Counted from the first letter of the stretch, positions 7,767-15,180 are shown. The stretch is DNA of 21,390 bases from an uncultured Clostridia bacterium (GCA_945613045.1 CALZAG010000006.1:1-21390); one strand, 5' to 3'. Notes: generated from the letters alone by a model not told the origin. Numbers and translations: made by a program.

Positions 7767-8381
7767 TTATCTTACGAAATTTGTTTTAACACGGGGCTCG
7801 GTCTCGGGCTGTGCAAGTCCCTCCCGCCTGCCCGCATCTATTGATTTGAGCAGCCATGCCATATTGCGGCCGAGGGTGCGCATCATCTGCATACCCTCAA
7901 GGTCCTGTACGACCTCCTCCGGATTTGTTCCGTGGACCATGTTCCAGTAGCCGGAGGAAACGAGCGGCATCTCTGCAATGGTCATGTATTTATTAAGCCC
8001 GTCAAGCGCCGCCGTCGCACCCGCCCTGCGGCAGGATACGACTGCCGCGCCCGGCTTTAGGCGGTGATATCCCGCCCAGAAAAAGCGGTCGAGAAAACTC
8101 TTCATATCGCCGGGTATGCCCGCGTAATGCACCGGCGCGCCGAAAACGTAGGCATCGCAGCCGTCGGCGATGTCAAGGGCGTCATTGACTCTGTCATCAA
8201 ATATGCAGCGCGAACTGCCACAGCAGCCATTGCAGCCTGTGCAGCCCGAAAGCGGTTCCACCCCGATGTGGAAAAGCTCCGTGTCTATCCCTTCCGCCCT
8301 AAGCGTTTTTTCCACCTCACGCAGAGCCGTGTAGGTGCAGCCGTGCTCGTTGGGGCTTCCGTTTATCAGCAGTACCTTCAT
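7767..8381 (-). CDS. Flavodoxin-like NAD(P)H-dependent oxidoreductase, iron-sulfur flavoprotein type
   Basis: This 204-residue protein begins MKVLLINGSPNEHGCTYTAL, the FMN phosphate-binding loop of the flavodoxin_2/FMN_red fold. A second FMN-contacting loop, FGAPVHYAGIPGDMKSFLDR, follows. The cysteine cluster C47-X2-C50-X2-C53-C54-X4-C59 matches the compact CX2CX2CX(4-7)C motif of archaeal and clostridial iron-sulfur flavoproteins (Isf), which bind a 4Fe-4S cluster and FMN and move electrons from ferredoxin. The physiological partner here is unknown. GAGGAGGG lies upstream of the ATG at 8381. The gene has its own promoter and terminator, so it is a single-gene unit between the ribosomal operon and spoIIE. 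Confidence 0.85.
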   Translation of the reverse strand: MKVLLINGSPNEHGCTYTALREVEKTLRAEGIDTELFHIGVEPLSGCTGCNGCCGSSRCIFDDRVNDALDIADGCDAYVFGAPVHYAGIPGDMKSFLDRFFWAGYHRLKPGAAVVSCRRAGATAALDGLNKYMTIAEMPLVSSGYWNMVHGTNPEEVVQDLEGMQMMRTLGRNMAWLLKSIDAGRREGLAQPETEPRVKTNFVR

Positions 8382-8412
8382 AAATCACCCTCCTCAGGGA
8401 GTTTTCACCTGT

Positions 8413-8441
8413 ATTCTAAATTATAATGCAGGCTGCGTCAA
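8413..8441 (-). promoter_or_regulatory. Promoter of the flavoprotein gene
   Basis: On the minus strand TTGACG (8441-8436) and TAGAAT (8418-8413) are 17 bases apart, each one mismatch from consensus. They lie about 32 bases upstream of the start codon. A perfect TATAAT lies inside the spacer but has no -35 at a usable distance. Confidence 0.6.
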
Positions 8442-8502
8442 TATCTCAGTTCGTCAAATAGCATTATGCACAAAAGCTTCGTCGCATCTTCGCTGAAAAT
8501 AC

Positions 8503-8549
8503 AAAAAACAGCACCCTGTTTGTCATAACAGTCAACAAACAGGGCGCTG
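8503..8549 (-). terminator. Terminator after rplA
   Basis: Arms 8509-8523 and 8535-8549 form a 15-position stem with one A/C mismatch and an 11-base loop. On the minus strand it is followed by TTTTTTG. It closes the rpmG-secE-nusG-rplK-rplA operon 28 bases after the rplA stop. Confidence 0.9.
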
Positions 8550-8577
8550 CTTTCAGCAAAAGCTCAGCTTTAATTTA

Positions 8578-9270
8578 TCAGAGCTGCTTCTGGGCGTTGA
8601 TCTTAACGCCGGGGCCCATGGTGGAAGCGGTGACACAGGACTTGATGTACTGGCCCTTTGCTGCCGCGGGCTTTGCCTTGATGATAGCGCCGATGAGAGC
8701 CGCATAGTTTTCATACAGCTTGTCTGCGCCGAAGGATACCTTGCCGATGGGGCAGTGGATGATGTTGGTCTTGTCCAGACGGTACTCGACCTTACCGGCC
8801 TTGGACTCCTTGATCGCCTGAGCGAGGTTGGGAGTTACGGTGCCGGCCTTGGGAGAGGGCATCAAGCCCTTGGGGCCGAGAACCTTACCGAGACGGCCGA
8901 CGGTGCCCATCATGTCGGGGCTGGCGATAACGGTATCGAACTCGAACCAGTTCTCCTTCTGGATCTTCTCGACGAGATCCATGCCGCCTGCGTAGTCTGC
9001 GCCGGCTGCGAGTGCTTCTTCAACACGCTCGGGCTTGCAGAAAACGAGGACACGGACGGTCTTGCCGGTGCCGTTGGGAAGAACGATAGCGCCGCGGACC
9101 TGCTGGTCTGCGTGACGTCCGTCAACACCGAGCTTAACGTGCAGCTCGACGGTCTCGTCGAACTTTGCCTTGCTTGCCTTTATAACGAGGCCGAATGCCT
9201 CCATGGGATCATAGAGTGCCTGCTTGTCAATGAGCTTTGCGCTCTCTTTATAATTTTTACCTCTAAACAA
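8578..9270 (-). CDS. rplA: 50S ribosomal protein L1
   Basis: This 230-residue protein is a complete L1, the protein of the mobile L1 stalk near the ribosomal E site, which in many bacteria also represses its own mRNA. Diagnostic segments are the N-terminal AKLIDKQALYDPMEAF, VRGAIVLPNGTGKTVRVLVF, ASPDMMGTVGRLGKVLGPKGLMP and C-terminal TASTMGPGVKIN. The start is a TTG at 9270 with AGGAGG 8 bases upstream. It ends the operon; the usual next genes rplJ and rplL (L10, L7/L12) are absent and a strong terminator follows. Confidence 0.97.
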   Translation of the reverse strand: MFRGKNYKESAKLIDKQALYDPMEAFGLVIKASKAKFDETVELHVKLGVDGRHADQQVRGAIVLPNGTGKTVRVLVFCKPERVEEALAAGADYAGGMDLVEKIQKENWFEFDTVIASPDMMGTVGRLGKVLGPKGLMPSPKAGTVTPNLAQAIKESKAGKVEYRLDKTNIIHCPIGKVSFGADKLYENYAALIGAIIKAKPAAAKGQYIKSCVTASTMGPGVKINAQKQL

Positions 9271-9329
9271 TTTCGTTTCCTCCTAATAATGTGGTTGAGT
9301 CGGAATAAATCCTCCCACTTTGCCTTTCC

Positions 9330-9755
9330 TCAGTCGCCTACCAAAACGCCCATGGAACGGCAGGTGCCTGCGATCATGCTCATTGCAGACTCGATGTCGG
9401 TGCAGTTGAGGTCGGGCATCTTCTGCTCTGCGATCTTGCGGAGATCTTCCTTGCTGATGGTTGCGACCTTGTCCCTCTGGGGAACGCCGGAAGCGGTTTC
9501 GATTCCGCACGCCTTCTTAATGAGAAGCGCCGCAGGGGGGGTCTTGGTGATGAAGGTAAAGCTGCGGTCGGAGTAAACGGTGATGACGACAGGGATCATC
9601 ATGCCCATATCGCCCTTGGTGCGCTCGTTAAAATCCTTGGTGAACTGGCCGATATTTACGCCGTACTGACCAAGTGCGGGACCTACAGGGGGAGCCGGAG
9701 TTGCCTTTCCTGCGGGAACCTGGAATCTGACATAGCCAACTATTTTCTGTGCCAT
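9330..9755 (-). CDS. rplK: 50S ribosomal protein L11
   Basis: This 141-residue protein is a full-length L11, part of the GTPase-associated centre at the base of the L7/L12 stalk. It shows the signature PAGKATPAPPVGPALGQYGV near the N-terminus, the TKTPPAALLIKKA segment, and the C-terminal 23S-binding domain ending near AMSMIAGTCRSMGV. AGAGGTG precedes the ATG. It lies 19 bases after nusG and 59 bases before rplA, in the conserved nusG-rplK-rplA order. Confidence 0.97.
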   Translation of the reverse strand: MAQKIVGYVRFQVPAGKATPAPPVGPALGQYGVNIGQFTKDFNERTKGDMGMMIPVVITVYSDRSFTFITKTPPAALLIKKACGIETASGVPQRDKVATISKEDLRKIAEQKMPDLNCTDIESAMSMIAGTCRSMGVLVGD

Positions 9756-9774
9756 TATTCAGCACCTCTTTCTT

Positions 9775-10299
9775 TCAATCATTAATTTCTTCGACCTGGT
9801 CGAGGTTAAGGTCAACAGGAGTTTCCCTGCCGAACATGGAAACGACGACGCGGACTCTGTCCTTCTCGGGCTCAAGCTCTTCGACAACGCCGTTAAAGCC
9901 TGCAAGAGGACCGTCGATGACCTTGACACTATCACCGACACCGTATCCCGTGACGATCTCATGACGCTCAACGCCCAGATCATATATTTCCTGCTCCGTG
10001 AGGGGAACGGCCTTGCCGCCCGAGCCTACGAAGCCCGTTGCGCCGCGAACATTGTGGATAAGATGCCAGCTCTCATCGGTAAGCACCATCTTGCACAGCA
10101 CATAGCCGGGGAACACCTTACGCTCAACGGTCTTTTCGCCGGCGTCGGTGAACTCGGTGACTGTTTCCATGGGGATGTTTACCTCGTGGATCAGATCCGT
10201 CATATTGCGGTTTTCCGCTGCCTTCATAATGGCGGCAGCAACTGCGTTCTCATACCCGGAATAGGTATGGATCACATACCATTTTGCATCCTCTGCCAT
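9775..10299 (-). CDS. nusG: Transcription termination/antitermination factor NusG
   Basis: This 174-residue protein is NusG, which binds the RNA polymerase clamp to modulate pausing and couples transcription to translation. The N-terminal NGN domain is visible (WYVIHTYSGYENAVAAAI, then VFPGYVLCKM, and a VRGATGFVG segment), and a C-terminal KOW domain starts near GDSVKVIDGPLAGFNGVVEE. I chose the ATG at 10299, 5 bases downstream of the secE stop, over an in-frame TTG at 10308 that overlaps secE; AGGTTG lies at a workable distance. The gene is embedded in the standard secE-nusG-rplK-rplA cluster. Confidence 0.96.
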   Translation of the reverse strand: MAEDAKWYVIHTYSGYENAVAAAIMKAAENRNMTDLIHEVNIPMETVTEFTDAGEKTVERKVFPGYVLCKMVLTDESWHLIHNVRGATGFVGSGGKAVPLTEQEIYDLGVERHEIVTGYGVGDSVKVIDGPLAGFNGVVEELEPEKDRVRVVVSMFGRETPVDLNLDQVEEIND

Positions 10300-10304
10300 A
10301 GTCG

Positions 10305-10574
10305 TCAACCTGCAAGCTCGAAGATGGCGTTGACTGCCGCACCCGCGCCCTTATCGAAGGCAAACAGGATAACGGCGGCAATTGCCATAACGACAAGTGC
10401 TATACCGGTGTTCTGGGCAAGCTGCTTCGGCGTAGGCCATACGACCTTTTTAAGTTCGCTCTTCATATCGCGGAACCATTTGCCGATGCGCTGGAAGAAA
10501 CCAAGCTTCTTATCTTCTTTCTTGACGGCGTTCGTGTTCTTGGCAGTTGCAGCGTTTTTCTTTTCTTCAGCCAT
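10305..10574 (-). CDS. secE: Preprotein translocase subunit SecE
   Basis: This is a SecE of about 89 residues, the small subunit that clamps the SecY channel. It has a lysine-rich N-terminus, the conserved amphipathic segment FFQRIGKWFRDMKSELKKVVW-P with the invariant W-P-T-P motif, and a single C-terminal membrane helix (ALVVMAIAAVILFAF). The start is uncertain: the ATG at 10574 has AAAGGA about 11 bases upstream, while an in-frame ATG at 10586 directly abuts that ribosome binding site. It follows rpmG by 24 bases and almost touches nusG. Confidence 0.93.
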   Translation of the reverse strand: MAEEKKNAATAKNTNAVKKEDKKLGFFQRIGKWFRDMKSELKKVVWPTPKQLAQNTGIALVVMAIAAVILFAFDKGAGAAVNAIFELAG

Positions 10575-10598
10575 TTTTGCACTCATCCTTTCAGAAAG

Positions 10599-10757
10599 TT
10601 ACTTGGTCTCGACATGCTTGGTGTGCTTTCTGCAGAAGGGGCAATACTTACTGCGTTCAAGACGTTCGGAAGTATTCTTCTTATTCTTGACCGTATTGTA
10701 GTTTCTCTGCTTGCACTCGTCACATCTCAAGGTGATTTTGACTCTGTTGTCAGCCAT
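10599..10757 (-). CDS. rpmG: 50S ribosomal protein L33, zinc-binding form
   Basis: This 52-residue protein reads as L33: MADNRVKITLRCDECKQRNY, then N-T-V-K-N-K-K-N-T-S and the basic end S-K-Y-C-P-F-C-R-K-H-T-K. Two CXXC pairs (C12/C15 and C39/C42) show that it is the zinc-binding C+ form rather than the zinc-independent paralogue induced by zinc starvation. AGGAGG lies 10 bases upstream of the ATG. rpmG directly upstream of secE is the common arrangement in Firmicutes, and it is the first gene of this operon. Confidence 0.96.
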   Translation of the reverse strand: MADNRVKITLRCDECKQRNYNTVKNKKNTSERLERSKYCPFCRKHTKHVETK

Positions 10758-10796
10758 ACTTTTCGGCACCTCCTATATTATTTATCCGCGTTACGG

Positions 10797-10843
10797 TGCG
10801 GACATTTGCCTCCCTGTATGGGAATCAGGGCAATTTCTCCGCA
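10797..10843 (-). promoter_or_regulatory. Hairpin in the 5' leader of the rpmG-secE-nusG-rplK-rplA mRNA
   Basis: An interrupted inverted repeat (TGCGGA with TCCGCA, TTGCC with GGCAA, CCTG with CAGG) can fold into one long stem-loop in the roughly 125-base leader, about 40 bases upstream of the rpmG start. It has no T-run after it, so it is not an obvious terminator. It could be a regulatory leader, for example a ribosomal-protein binding site. No known leader family was recognised. Confidence 0.45.
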
Positions 10844-10889
10844 AAATTTGCGCACGAAAAAAAGACCTCTCATCCGACAGGTACTGATA

Positions 10890-10918
10890 AATATACCATA
10901 GACAGGCTCAGAGGTCAA
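10890..10918 (-). promoter_or_regulatory. Promoter of the rpmG-secE-nusG-rplK-rplA operon
   Basis: On the minus strand TTGACC (10918-10913) and TATATT (10895-10890) are separated by 17 bases. An inverted pair GACCTCT/AGAGGTC (10916-10910 and 10870-10864) flanks the -10 and start region, and the distal copy is followed by seven T residues. This could act as a read-through terminator for transcripts arriving from upstream. Confidence 0.7.
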
Positions 10919-10982
10919 GTATTTTGCCAAAGGTTTTTTGCATATTTCAAACTGGTTTTTCTATGGAAGCCGCCGCAGAACG

Positions 10983-11012
10983 AAGAAGGAGCCACTTCAG
11001 TGACTCCTTCTT
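10983..11012 (-). terminator. Hairpin after rubredoxin, probable terminator
   Basis: Nine-base arms AAGAAGGAG and CTCCTTCTT (10983-10991 and 11004-11012), extended by two pairs after one mismatch, lie about 16 bases after the rubredoxin stop. The minus-strand downstream sequence is only mildly T-rich (TTCGTTCT), so termination may be inefficient. It could also be an mRNA-stabilising hairpin. Confidence 0.55.
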
Positions 11013-11028
11013 AAAGGCCTCGGCTCAA

Positions 11029-11181
11029 TTATGCTTCGGTAAAGCCGTCCTTACCCACTCCGCATACGGGGCAGGTCCAATCCTCGGGAACTTCCTCCCA
11101 AGGGGTGCCGGGAGCGACGCCGTTATCGGGATCTCCGACGGCGGGATCGTACTCATAGCCGCAAATGCATACATATTTCAT
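11029..11181 (-). CDS. Rubredoxin
   Basis: This 50-residue protein reads as a rubredoxin: M-K-Y-V-C-I-C-G-Y-E-Y-D-P, then A-V-G-D-P-D-N-G-V-A-P-G-T and the second knuckle W-T-C-P-V-C-G-V-G-K-D. It carries a single Fe(Cys)4 centre and should pass electrons to the adjacent rubrerythrin for peroxide reduction. The first knuckle has C5-X-C7 instead of the usual C-X-X-C, while the second (C37-X-X-C40) is standard. GAGGT lies upstream of the ATG, which follows the rubrerythrin stop by 21 bases, so the two are co-transcribed. Confidence 0.93.
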   Translation of the reverse strand: MKYVCICGYEYDPAVGDPDNGVAPGTPWEEVPEDWTCPVCGVGKDGFTEA

Positions 11182-11202
11182 CGTCGTATACCTCGTTATA
11201 TC

Positions 11203-11769
11203 TTACTTGAAGTAGCGGTTCAGCAGGCCTTCGAATGCCTTGCCGTGACGGGCCTCGTCGCGGGCCATCTCATGAACGGTGTCGTGAATAGCGTCGAGAT
11301 TGTACTTCTTTGCCAGCTTTGCCAGCTCGAACTTGCCGGCGGTAGCGCCGTTCTCGGCGTCAACGCGCATCTCAAGGTTCTTCTTGGTGCAATCGGTGAC
11401 GACCTCGCCGAGGAGCTCAGCGAACTTTGCTGCGTGCTCGGCCTCCTCGAGGGCTGCCTTCTCCCAGTACATTGCTATCTCGGGATAGCCTTCGCGGGCT
11501 GCAACGCGGCCCATTGCCAGATACATGCCAACCTCGGAGCACTCGCCCTCGAAGTTTGCGCGCAGACCGCAGATGATCTCTTCCTGAACCTCAGCGGGAA
11601 CCTCAGCGCCGAACACCTTTCCAACGCCTACAACGTGCTCTGCGGCCCAGGTCTTCTCAGCCGCCTGCATGGTGAACTTCTCACCGGGGACATTGCAGAT
11701 GGGGCACTTCTCGGGAGGAGTGTCACCCTCATGAACATAACCACATACGGGACATACCCATTTTGCCAT
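11203..11769 (-). CDS. Reverse rubrerythrin (N-terminal rubredoxin domain)
   Basis: This 188-residue protein begins with a rubredoxin-like domain (WVCPVCGYVHEGDTPPEKCP-I-C, cysteines about 6, 9, 23 and 26), followed by a four-helix ferritin-like di-iron domain with the Glu/His ligand motifs NFEGECSEVGMYLAMGR, EKAALEEAEHAAKFAELLGE and MARDEARHGKAF. The rubredoxin-first order defines reverse rubrerythrins such as that of Clostridium acetobutylicum, which act as NADH-driven H2O2/O2 reductases protecting anaerobes. The ATG at 11769 has AGGAGG 8 bases upstream; a longer frame would run into the promoter. The rubredoxin gene follows in the same unit and is the likely electron donor. Confidence 0.95.
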   Translation of the reverse strand: MAKWVCPVCGYVHEGDTPPEKCPICNVPGEKFTMQAAEKTWAAEHVVGVGKVFGAEVPAEVQEEIICGLRANFEGECSEVGMYLAMGRVAAREGYPEIAMYWEKAALEEAEHAAKFAELLGEVVTDCTKKNLEMRVDAENGATAGKFELAKLAKKYNLDAIHDTVHEMARDEARHGKAFEGLLNRYFK

Positions 11770-11805
11770 ATTAGTTACCTCCTGAATAATAATCTTAACA
11801 ATCAA

Positions 11806-11833
11806 ATAATAACACTTTAAGCGCAAAACTCAA
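11806..11833 (-). promoter_or_regulatory. Candidate promoter of the rubrerythrin-rubredoxin operon
   Basis: On the minus strand TTGAGT (11833-11828) and TATTAT (11811-11806) are 16 bases apart in a very AT-rich gap, about 37 bases before the start codon. No clear PerR box was recognised. Confidence 0.45.
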
Positions 11834-11915
11834 GTAAATATTTCTTAAATTTTGACTTTACGCTATTGATTATAACCGATAGGAGGTATGTTGAATGTAG
11901 CATCTACTACACAAT

Positions 11916-12344
11916 TTACATTCTTCTGATATTTTTTGAAATTTCGCTGAGCGCCTCGGCGGCCTCGGTGTCGCAGTCGGTGTTTCGGGCAAGATCCGCA
12001 AGCGACAGCATGCCCACCAGCCTTCCGTCATGGCACACGGGAAGCCGCCTTACCTGTGCGTCGGCCATAAGGCGGGCCGCTTCCCCGACATGGGCGTTGT
12101 CATTTACCGTCACGGCGCCCCGGGTCATTACGTCTCCTATCTTCGTTTCCGCCGGAGACAATCCCGTTGCGACGCAGCGCACGGTTATATCCCTGTCGGT
12201 TATCATGCCTCGCAGATTCCCCCTATCGTCGCAAACGGGTACAGCGCCTATGTTATACTGCTTCAGAAGCCTCGCGGCGGCGGTTACAGGCTCGCTCTGC
12301 CCAACCGTTACGATATGATCGCTCATAATGTCAAATACTTTCAT
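11916..12344 (-). CDS. Two-CBS-domain protein
   Basis: This 142-residue protein is essentially a tandem pair of CBS domains (a Bateman module). The first spans about residues 7-62 (IMSDHIVTVGQSEPVTAAAR to GMITDRDITVRCVA) and the second about 73-125 (DVMTRGAVTVNDNAHVGEAA to LVGMLSLADLAR). A short acidic C-terminal helix follows. CBS pairs bind adenine nucleotides (AMP, ATP, SAM) and sense energy state. Stand-alone members have poorly defined roles. Its position just downstream of the ATP synthase operon is suggestive of energy sensing, but a terminator separates them. AGGAGGG lies upstream of the ATG at 12344. No clear promoter or terminator of its own was found. Confidence 0.9.
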   Translation of the reverse strand: MKVFDIMSDHIVTVGQSEPVTAAARLLKQYNIGAVPVCDDRGNLRGMITDRDITVRCVATGLSPAETKIGDVMTRGAVTVNDNAHVGEAARLMADAQVRRLPVCHDGRLVGMLSLADLARNTDCDTEAAEALSEISKNIRRM

Positions 12345-12402
12345 AATATCCCTCCTGTTACAATCATTGCCGCAGGAGCTTGTTTTTATTCCGTGAGATA
12401 TA

Positions 12403-12429
12403 ATAAAAACCGCTTCGGTTGAAGCGGTT
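12403..12429 (-). terminator. Terminator of the ATP synthase operon
   Basis: A perfect 9-bp stem (AACCGCTTC, 12408-12416, with GAAGCGGTT, 12421-12429) encloses the loop GGTT. On the minus strand it is followed by TTTTTATTAT. It starts about 11 bases after the atpC stop. Confidence 0.92.
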
Positions 12430-12439
12430 CTTATCATGC

Positions 12440-12850
12440 TTATTTATGAAGCATCGAGTATGCTTTTTCTCTCGCAAGAGCTCTGTGTAAGCTGAGCTCG
12501 GCGCGCTTAAGGTCAATATCCGCAGATTTTTCCTCGATACGCTTTCTTGCCCTGCTCTCGGAGGCCTGAGCCCGGGCAAGGTCGATGTTTTCGGCCTTTT
12601 CCGCCGTGCGTGCAAGGAGTATCAGCTCATTGTCCGCCATGCTCAGAACGCCGCCGCTCAATGCGGCAAAGTGTTCCTCGCCCTCAGCAACATACTTGAC
12701 AACACCCTCCTTGAGAGCCGCGATCATCGGTGCGTGTCCGGCCATGATCCCCGCGTCGCCGTCGGCCACCGGGACGAGCGCGTAGCTTATCATCTCATCG
12801 CAGACGACTCCGCCTGCCGTGGCAATCTGAAAATGAATCTTATCAGCCAT
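12440..12850 (-). CDS. atpC: ATP synthase F1 subunit epsilon
   Basis: This 136-residue protein is epsilon, the central-stalk subunit that links gamma to the c-ring and can inhibit ATP hydrolysis. It has the N-terminal beta-sandwich with the GDAGIMAGHAPMIAALKEG motif and SGGVLSMADNELILLA, followed by a C-terminal helical hairpin rich in Ala, Arg and Glu. I chose the ATG at 12850, 2 bases after the atpD stop, over an in-frame GTG at 12856 that overlaps atpD. It is the last gene of the atp operon. Confidence 0.96.
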   Translation of the reverse strand: MADKIHFQIATAGGVVCDEMISYALVPVADGDAGIMAGHAPMIAALKEGVVKYVAEGEEHFAALSGGVLSMADNELILLARTAEKAENIDLARAQASESRARKRIEEKSADIDLKRAELSLHRALAREKAYSMLHK

Positions 12851-12852
12851 GG

Positions 12853-14238
12853 TCACAGATCCTTACGCTTAGCGAGCACTTCGTCGATGGTGCCGCACAT
12901 GAGGAAGGCCTGCTCGGGCAGATCGTCGCATTCGCCGCCGAGGATGGCCTGGAAGCCGCGGATAGTATCCTCCATCCTGACATACGCGCCCTTGACGCCG
13001 GTGAAGTTCTCGGCAACGTGGAAGGGCTGGGACAGGAAGCGCTGTATCCTTCTTGCGCGGTTGACCGTCGCCTTGTCCTCAACGCTCAGCTCGTCCATGC
13101 CGAGAACTGCGATGATGTCCTGCAGCTCCTTGTACTTCTGGAGCACGGCCTGCACCGCGCGGGCGGTGTCATAATGCTCTTTGCCCAGCACATTGGGGTC
13201 GAGGATGCGGGAGGTCGATTCCAGCGGGTCCACGGCGGGATAAATACCGAGCTCCGAAATGCTTCTTGAAAGAACGGTGGTCGCGTCAAGGTGGGCAAAC
13301 GCCGTCGCAGGAGCGGGGTCTGTAAGGTCGTCGGCAGGGACGTAGATCGCCTGTACTGAGGTTACTGAGCCGTTTCTTGTGGATGTGATTCGCTCCTGAA
13401 GAGCGCCCATCTCAGTTGCCAGCGTGGGCTGATAGCCGACGGCGGAGGGCATGCGTCCCAGAAGCGCCGAGACCTCGGAGCCGGCCTGGGTGAAACGGAA
13501 GATATTGTCGATGAACAGCAGAACGTCCTGACCGGATTCATCACGGAAGTTCTCCGCTATGGTCAGGCCGGACAGAGGCACGCGCAGACGCGCTCCGGGC
13601 GGCTCGTTCATCTGGCCGAAAACCAGCGCGGTCTTGTTGATAACGCCCGACTCGGTCATCTCGTGCCAGAGATCGTTGCCCTCACGGCTGCGCTCGCCGA
13701 CGCCCGCGAACACGGAGTAGCCGCCGTGCTCATAGGCCACGTTGCGGATAAGCTCCATGATAAGCACGGTCTTGCCGACGCCCGCGCCGCCGAACAGGCC
13801 GATCTTGCCGCCCTTGGAGTAGGGCGCGAGCAGGTCTACGACCTTGATGCCGGTCTCCAGTATCTCCGTGGAGGGGGCGATATCCGTGAAGGCGGGAGCC
13901 TCACGGTGAATGGGCATATACTCCTGCGCGTTGACAGGCCCCTTCTCGTCGATAGGCTCGCCGACGACGTTGAACATACGGCCGAGAGTTGCCTCGCCGA
14001 CGGGCATTTTCACCGGCGCGCCCGTATCGACGGCGGCGCAGCCGCGGGACATACCGTCGGTGGAGAACAGAGAGATGCAGCGGACGCTGTTCTCACCTAT
14101 ATGCTGCACAGCCTCCATGACGACCTTGCGGTCTTCAAGCTGCACCTCTATTGCGTTATAGATATCCGGCATCTTGCCGGAAGGAAATTGTACGTCAACG
14201 ACAGGGCCTATGACCCTTCTGACGATGCCGTTTTCCAT
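12853..14238 (-). CDS. atpD: ATP synthase F1 subunit beta (catalytic)
   Basis: This 461-residue protein is the catalytic beta subunit. Walker A GGAGVGKT is at residues 150-157, followed by the catalytic-glutamate motif GERSREGNDLWHEM at 181-194, the Walker B region VLLFIDNIFRFTQAGSEVSA and the ATEMGALQERITST loop. The DELSEED-type loop that contacts gamma reads DELSVED. Length and motifs are normal for a functional enzyme. AGGAGG precedes the ATG. It sits between atpG and atpC as usual. Confidence 0.98.
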   Translation of the reverse strand: MENGIVRRVIGPVVDVQFPSGKMPDIYNAIEVQLEDRKVVMEAVQHIGENSVRCISLFSTDGMSRGCAAVDTGAPVKMPVGEATLGRMFNVVGEPIDEKGPVNAQEYMPIHREAPAFTDIAPSTEILETGIKVVDLLAPYSKGGKIGLFGGAGVGKTVLIMELIRNVAYEHGGYSVFAGVGERSREGNDLWHEMTESGVINKTALVFGQMNEPPGARLRVPLSGLTIAENFRDESGQDVLLFIDNIFRFTQAGSEVSALLGRMPSAVGYQPTLATEMGALQERITSTRNGSVTSVQAIYVPADDLTDPAPATAFAHLDATTVLSRSISELGIYPAVDPLESTSRILDPNVLGKEHYDTARAVQAVLQKYKELQDIIAVLGMDELSVEDKATVNRARRIQRFLSQPFHVAENFTGVKGAYVRMEDTIRGFQAILGGECDDLPEQAFLMCGTIDEVLAKRKDL

Positions 14239-14283
14239 TCAATTACCTCCTATGAAGGGGTTTTAAGAGGGCTTGCCCTCAAC

Positions 14284-15150
14284 TTACTTTTTCTTCTTTT
14301 TGAGCGCCGAGGCACCGCCCACGATCTCGGATATCTCCGTCGTGATTGCGGCCTGACGGGCGCGGTTGAGCTTGAGGTCAAGCTCGCTGATGAGGCTCTT
14401 CGTGCTGTCGGCAGCGGCGGTCATGGCCGTCATTCTGGCCGAGTGCTCGCCGCATTTGGCATCCAGCAGTACGCTCATCACCTTGTTGTTCAGATACAGC
14501 TGCATCACATTCTCAAGAACGCTGTTTGCGTCCGGAGCGAAAATGAACACCTTGCCCGTTCCCTTTTCCTCAGCCGTCGGCGCCGCCGGCAGAAGCTGCA
14601 CATGGCTCGGCTCCTGACGCAGAGCGCTTATATAACGCTGATACACTAGATGTACCTCGTCATACCCGCCGCTGAGAAACAGCGATTTGAGATAATCCGC
14701 GATCTCCAGAGCTTCATCGGCACTCGGCGTGTCGCTCACCTCGGCAAAGGTCTTTATTACGTTCAGCCTGCTGTTGGCGATAACGTCCTTGCCCCAGCGC
14801 CCGCACACCACGAGCCCGTACTCCACGGGTGACGCGCTCACAAGCTCGTTGGCATAGTGCAGGATGGCGCTGTTATACGCGCCGCACAAACCGCGGTTGC
14901 CCACAAAAAGTACATAGCAGACCTTCTTTACCTGCTTATGCGGAGTTATGAATCTGTTCTCAAGGCCTGTGGAGCTGCCGAGAAGGGTGTTCATGACCTC
15001 CTGGCTTTTTTCCGCGAAGGGGCGCATAGCCTGCATGCTGCTCTGGGTCCTGCGAAGCTTGGATACAGCGACCATCTTCATGGCCTTGGTTATCTGCTGC
15101 GTGCTCTTTACGCTTTTGATGCGCGTCCTTATAGCCCGCATATTAGCCAT
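14284..15150 (-). CDS. atpG: ATP synthase F1 subunit gamma
   Basis: This 288-residue protein is gamma, the rotating central shaft. The N-terminal coiled-coil starts MANMRAIRTRIKSVKSTQQI, with TKAMKMVAVSKLRR immediately after. The Rossmann-like middle contains LFVGNRGLCGAYNSAI, and the C-terminal helix carries ARMTAMTAAADSTKSLI and LNRARQAAITTEISEIVGGA. AAGGAGGGG lies upstream of the ATG. It lies 30 bases after the fusion gene and 45 bases before atpD, in standard order. Confidence 0.97.
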   Translation of the reverse strand: MANMRAIRTRIKSVKSTQQITKAMKMVAVSKLRRTQSSMQAMRPFAEKSQEVMNTLLGSSTGLENRFITPHKQVKKVCYVLFVGNRGLCGAYNSAILHYANELVSASPVEYGLVVCGRWGKDVIANSRLNVIKTFAEVSDTPSADEALEIADYLKSLFLSGGYDEVHLVYQRYISALRQEPSHVQLLPAAPTAEEKGTGKVFIFAPDANSVLENVMQLYLNNKVMSVLLDAKCGEHSARMTAMTAAADSTKSLISELDLKLNRARQAAITTEISEIVGGASALKKKKK

Positions 15151-15180
15151 CTGAGCCCCTCCTTTCCTCTGTCTTCATTA

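Noticed and set aside
11880..11905. AGGAGG followed by ATG on the + strand after a TTGACT/TATAAC-like pair.
   Set aside because: The frame is only four codons long and the promoter-like spacing is 13 bases, so it is likely chance in an AT-rich gap.
13663..14649. Open frame of 328 codons on the + strand across atpD and atpG.
   Set aside because: It spans two conserved genes and their gap in antisense and has no motif, so it is a shadow.
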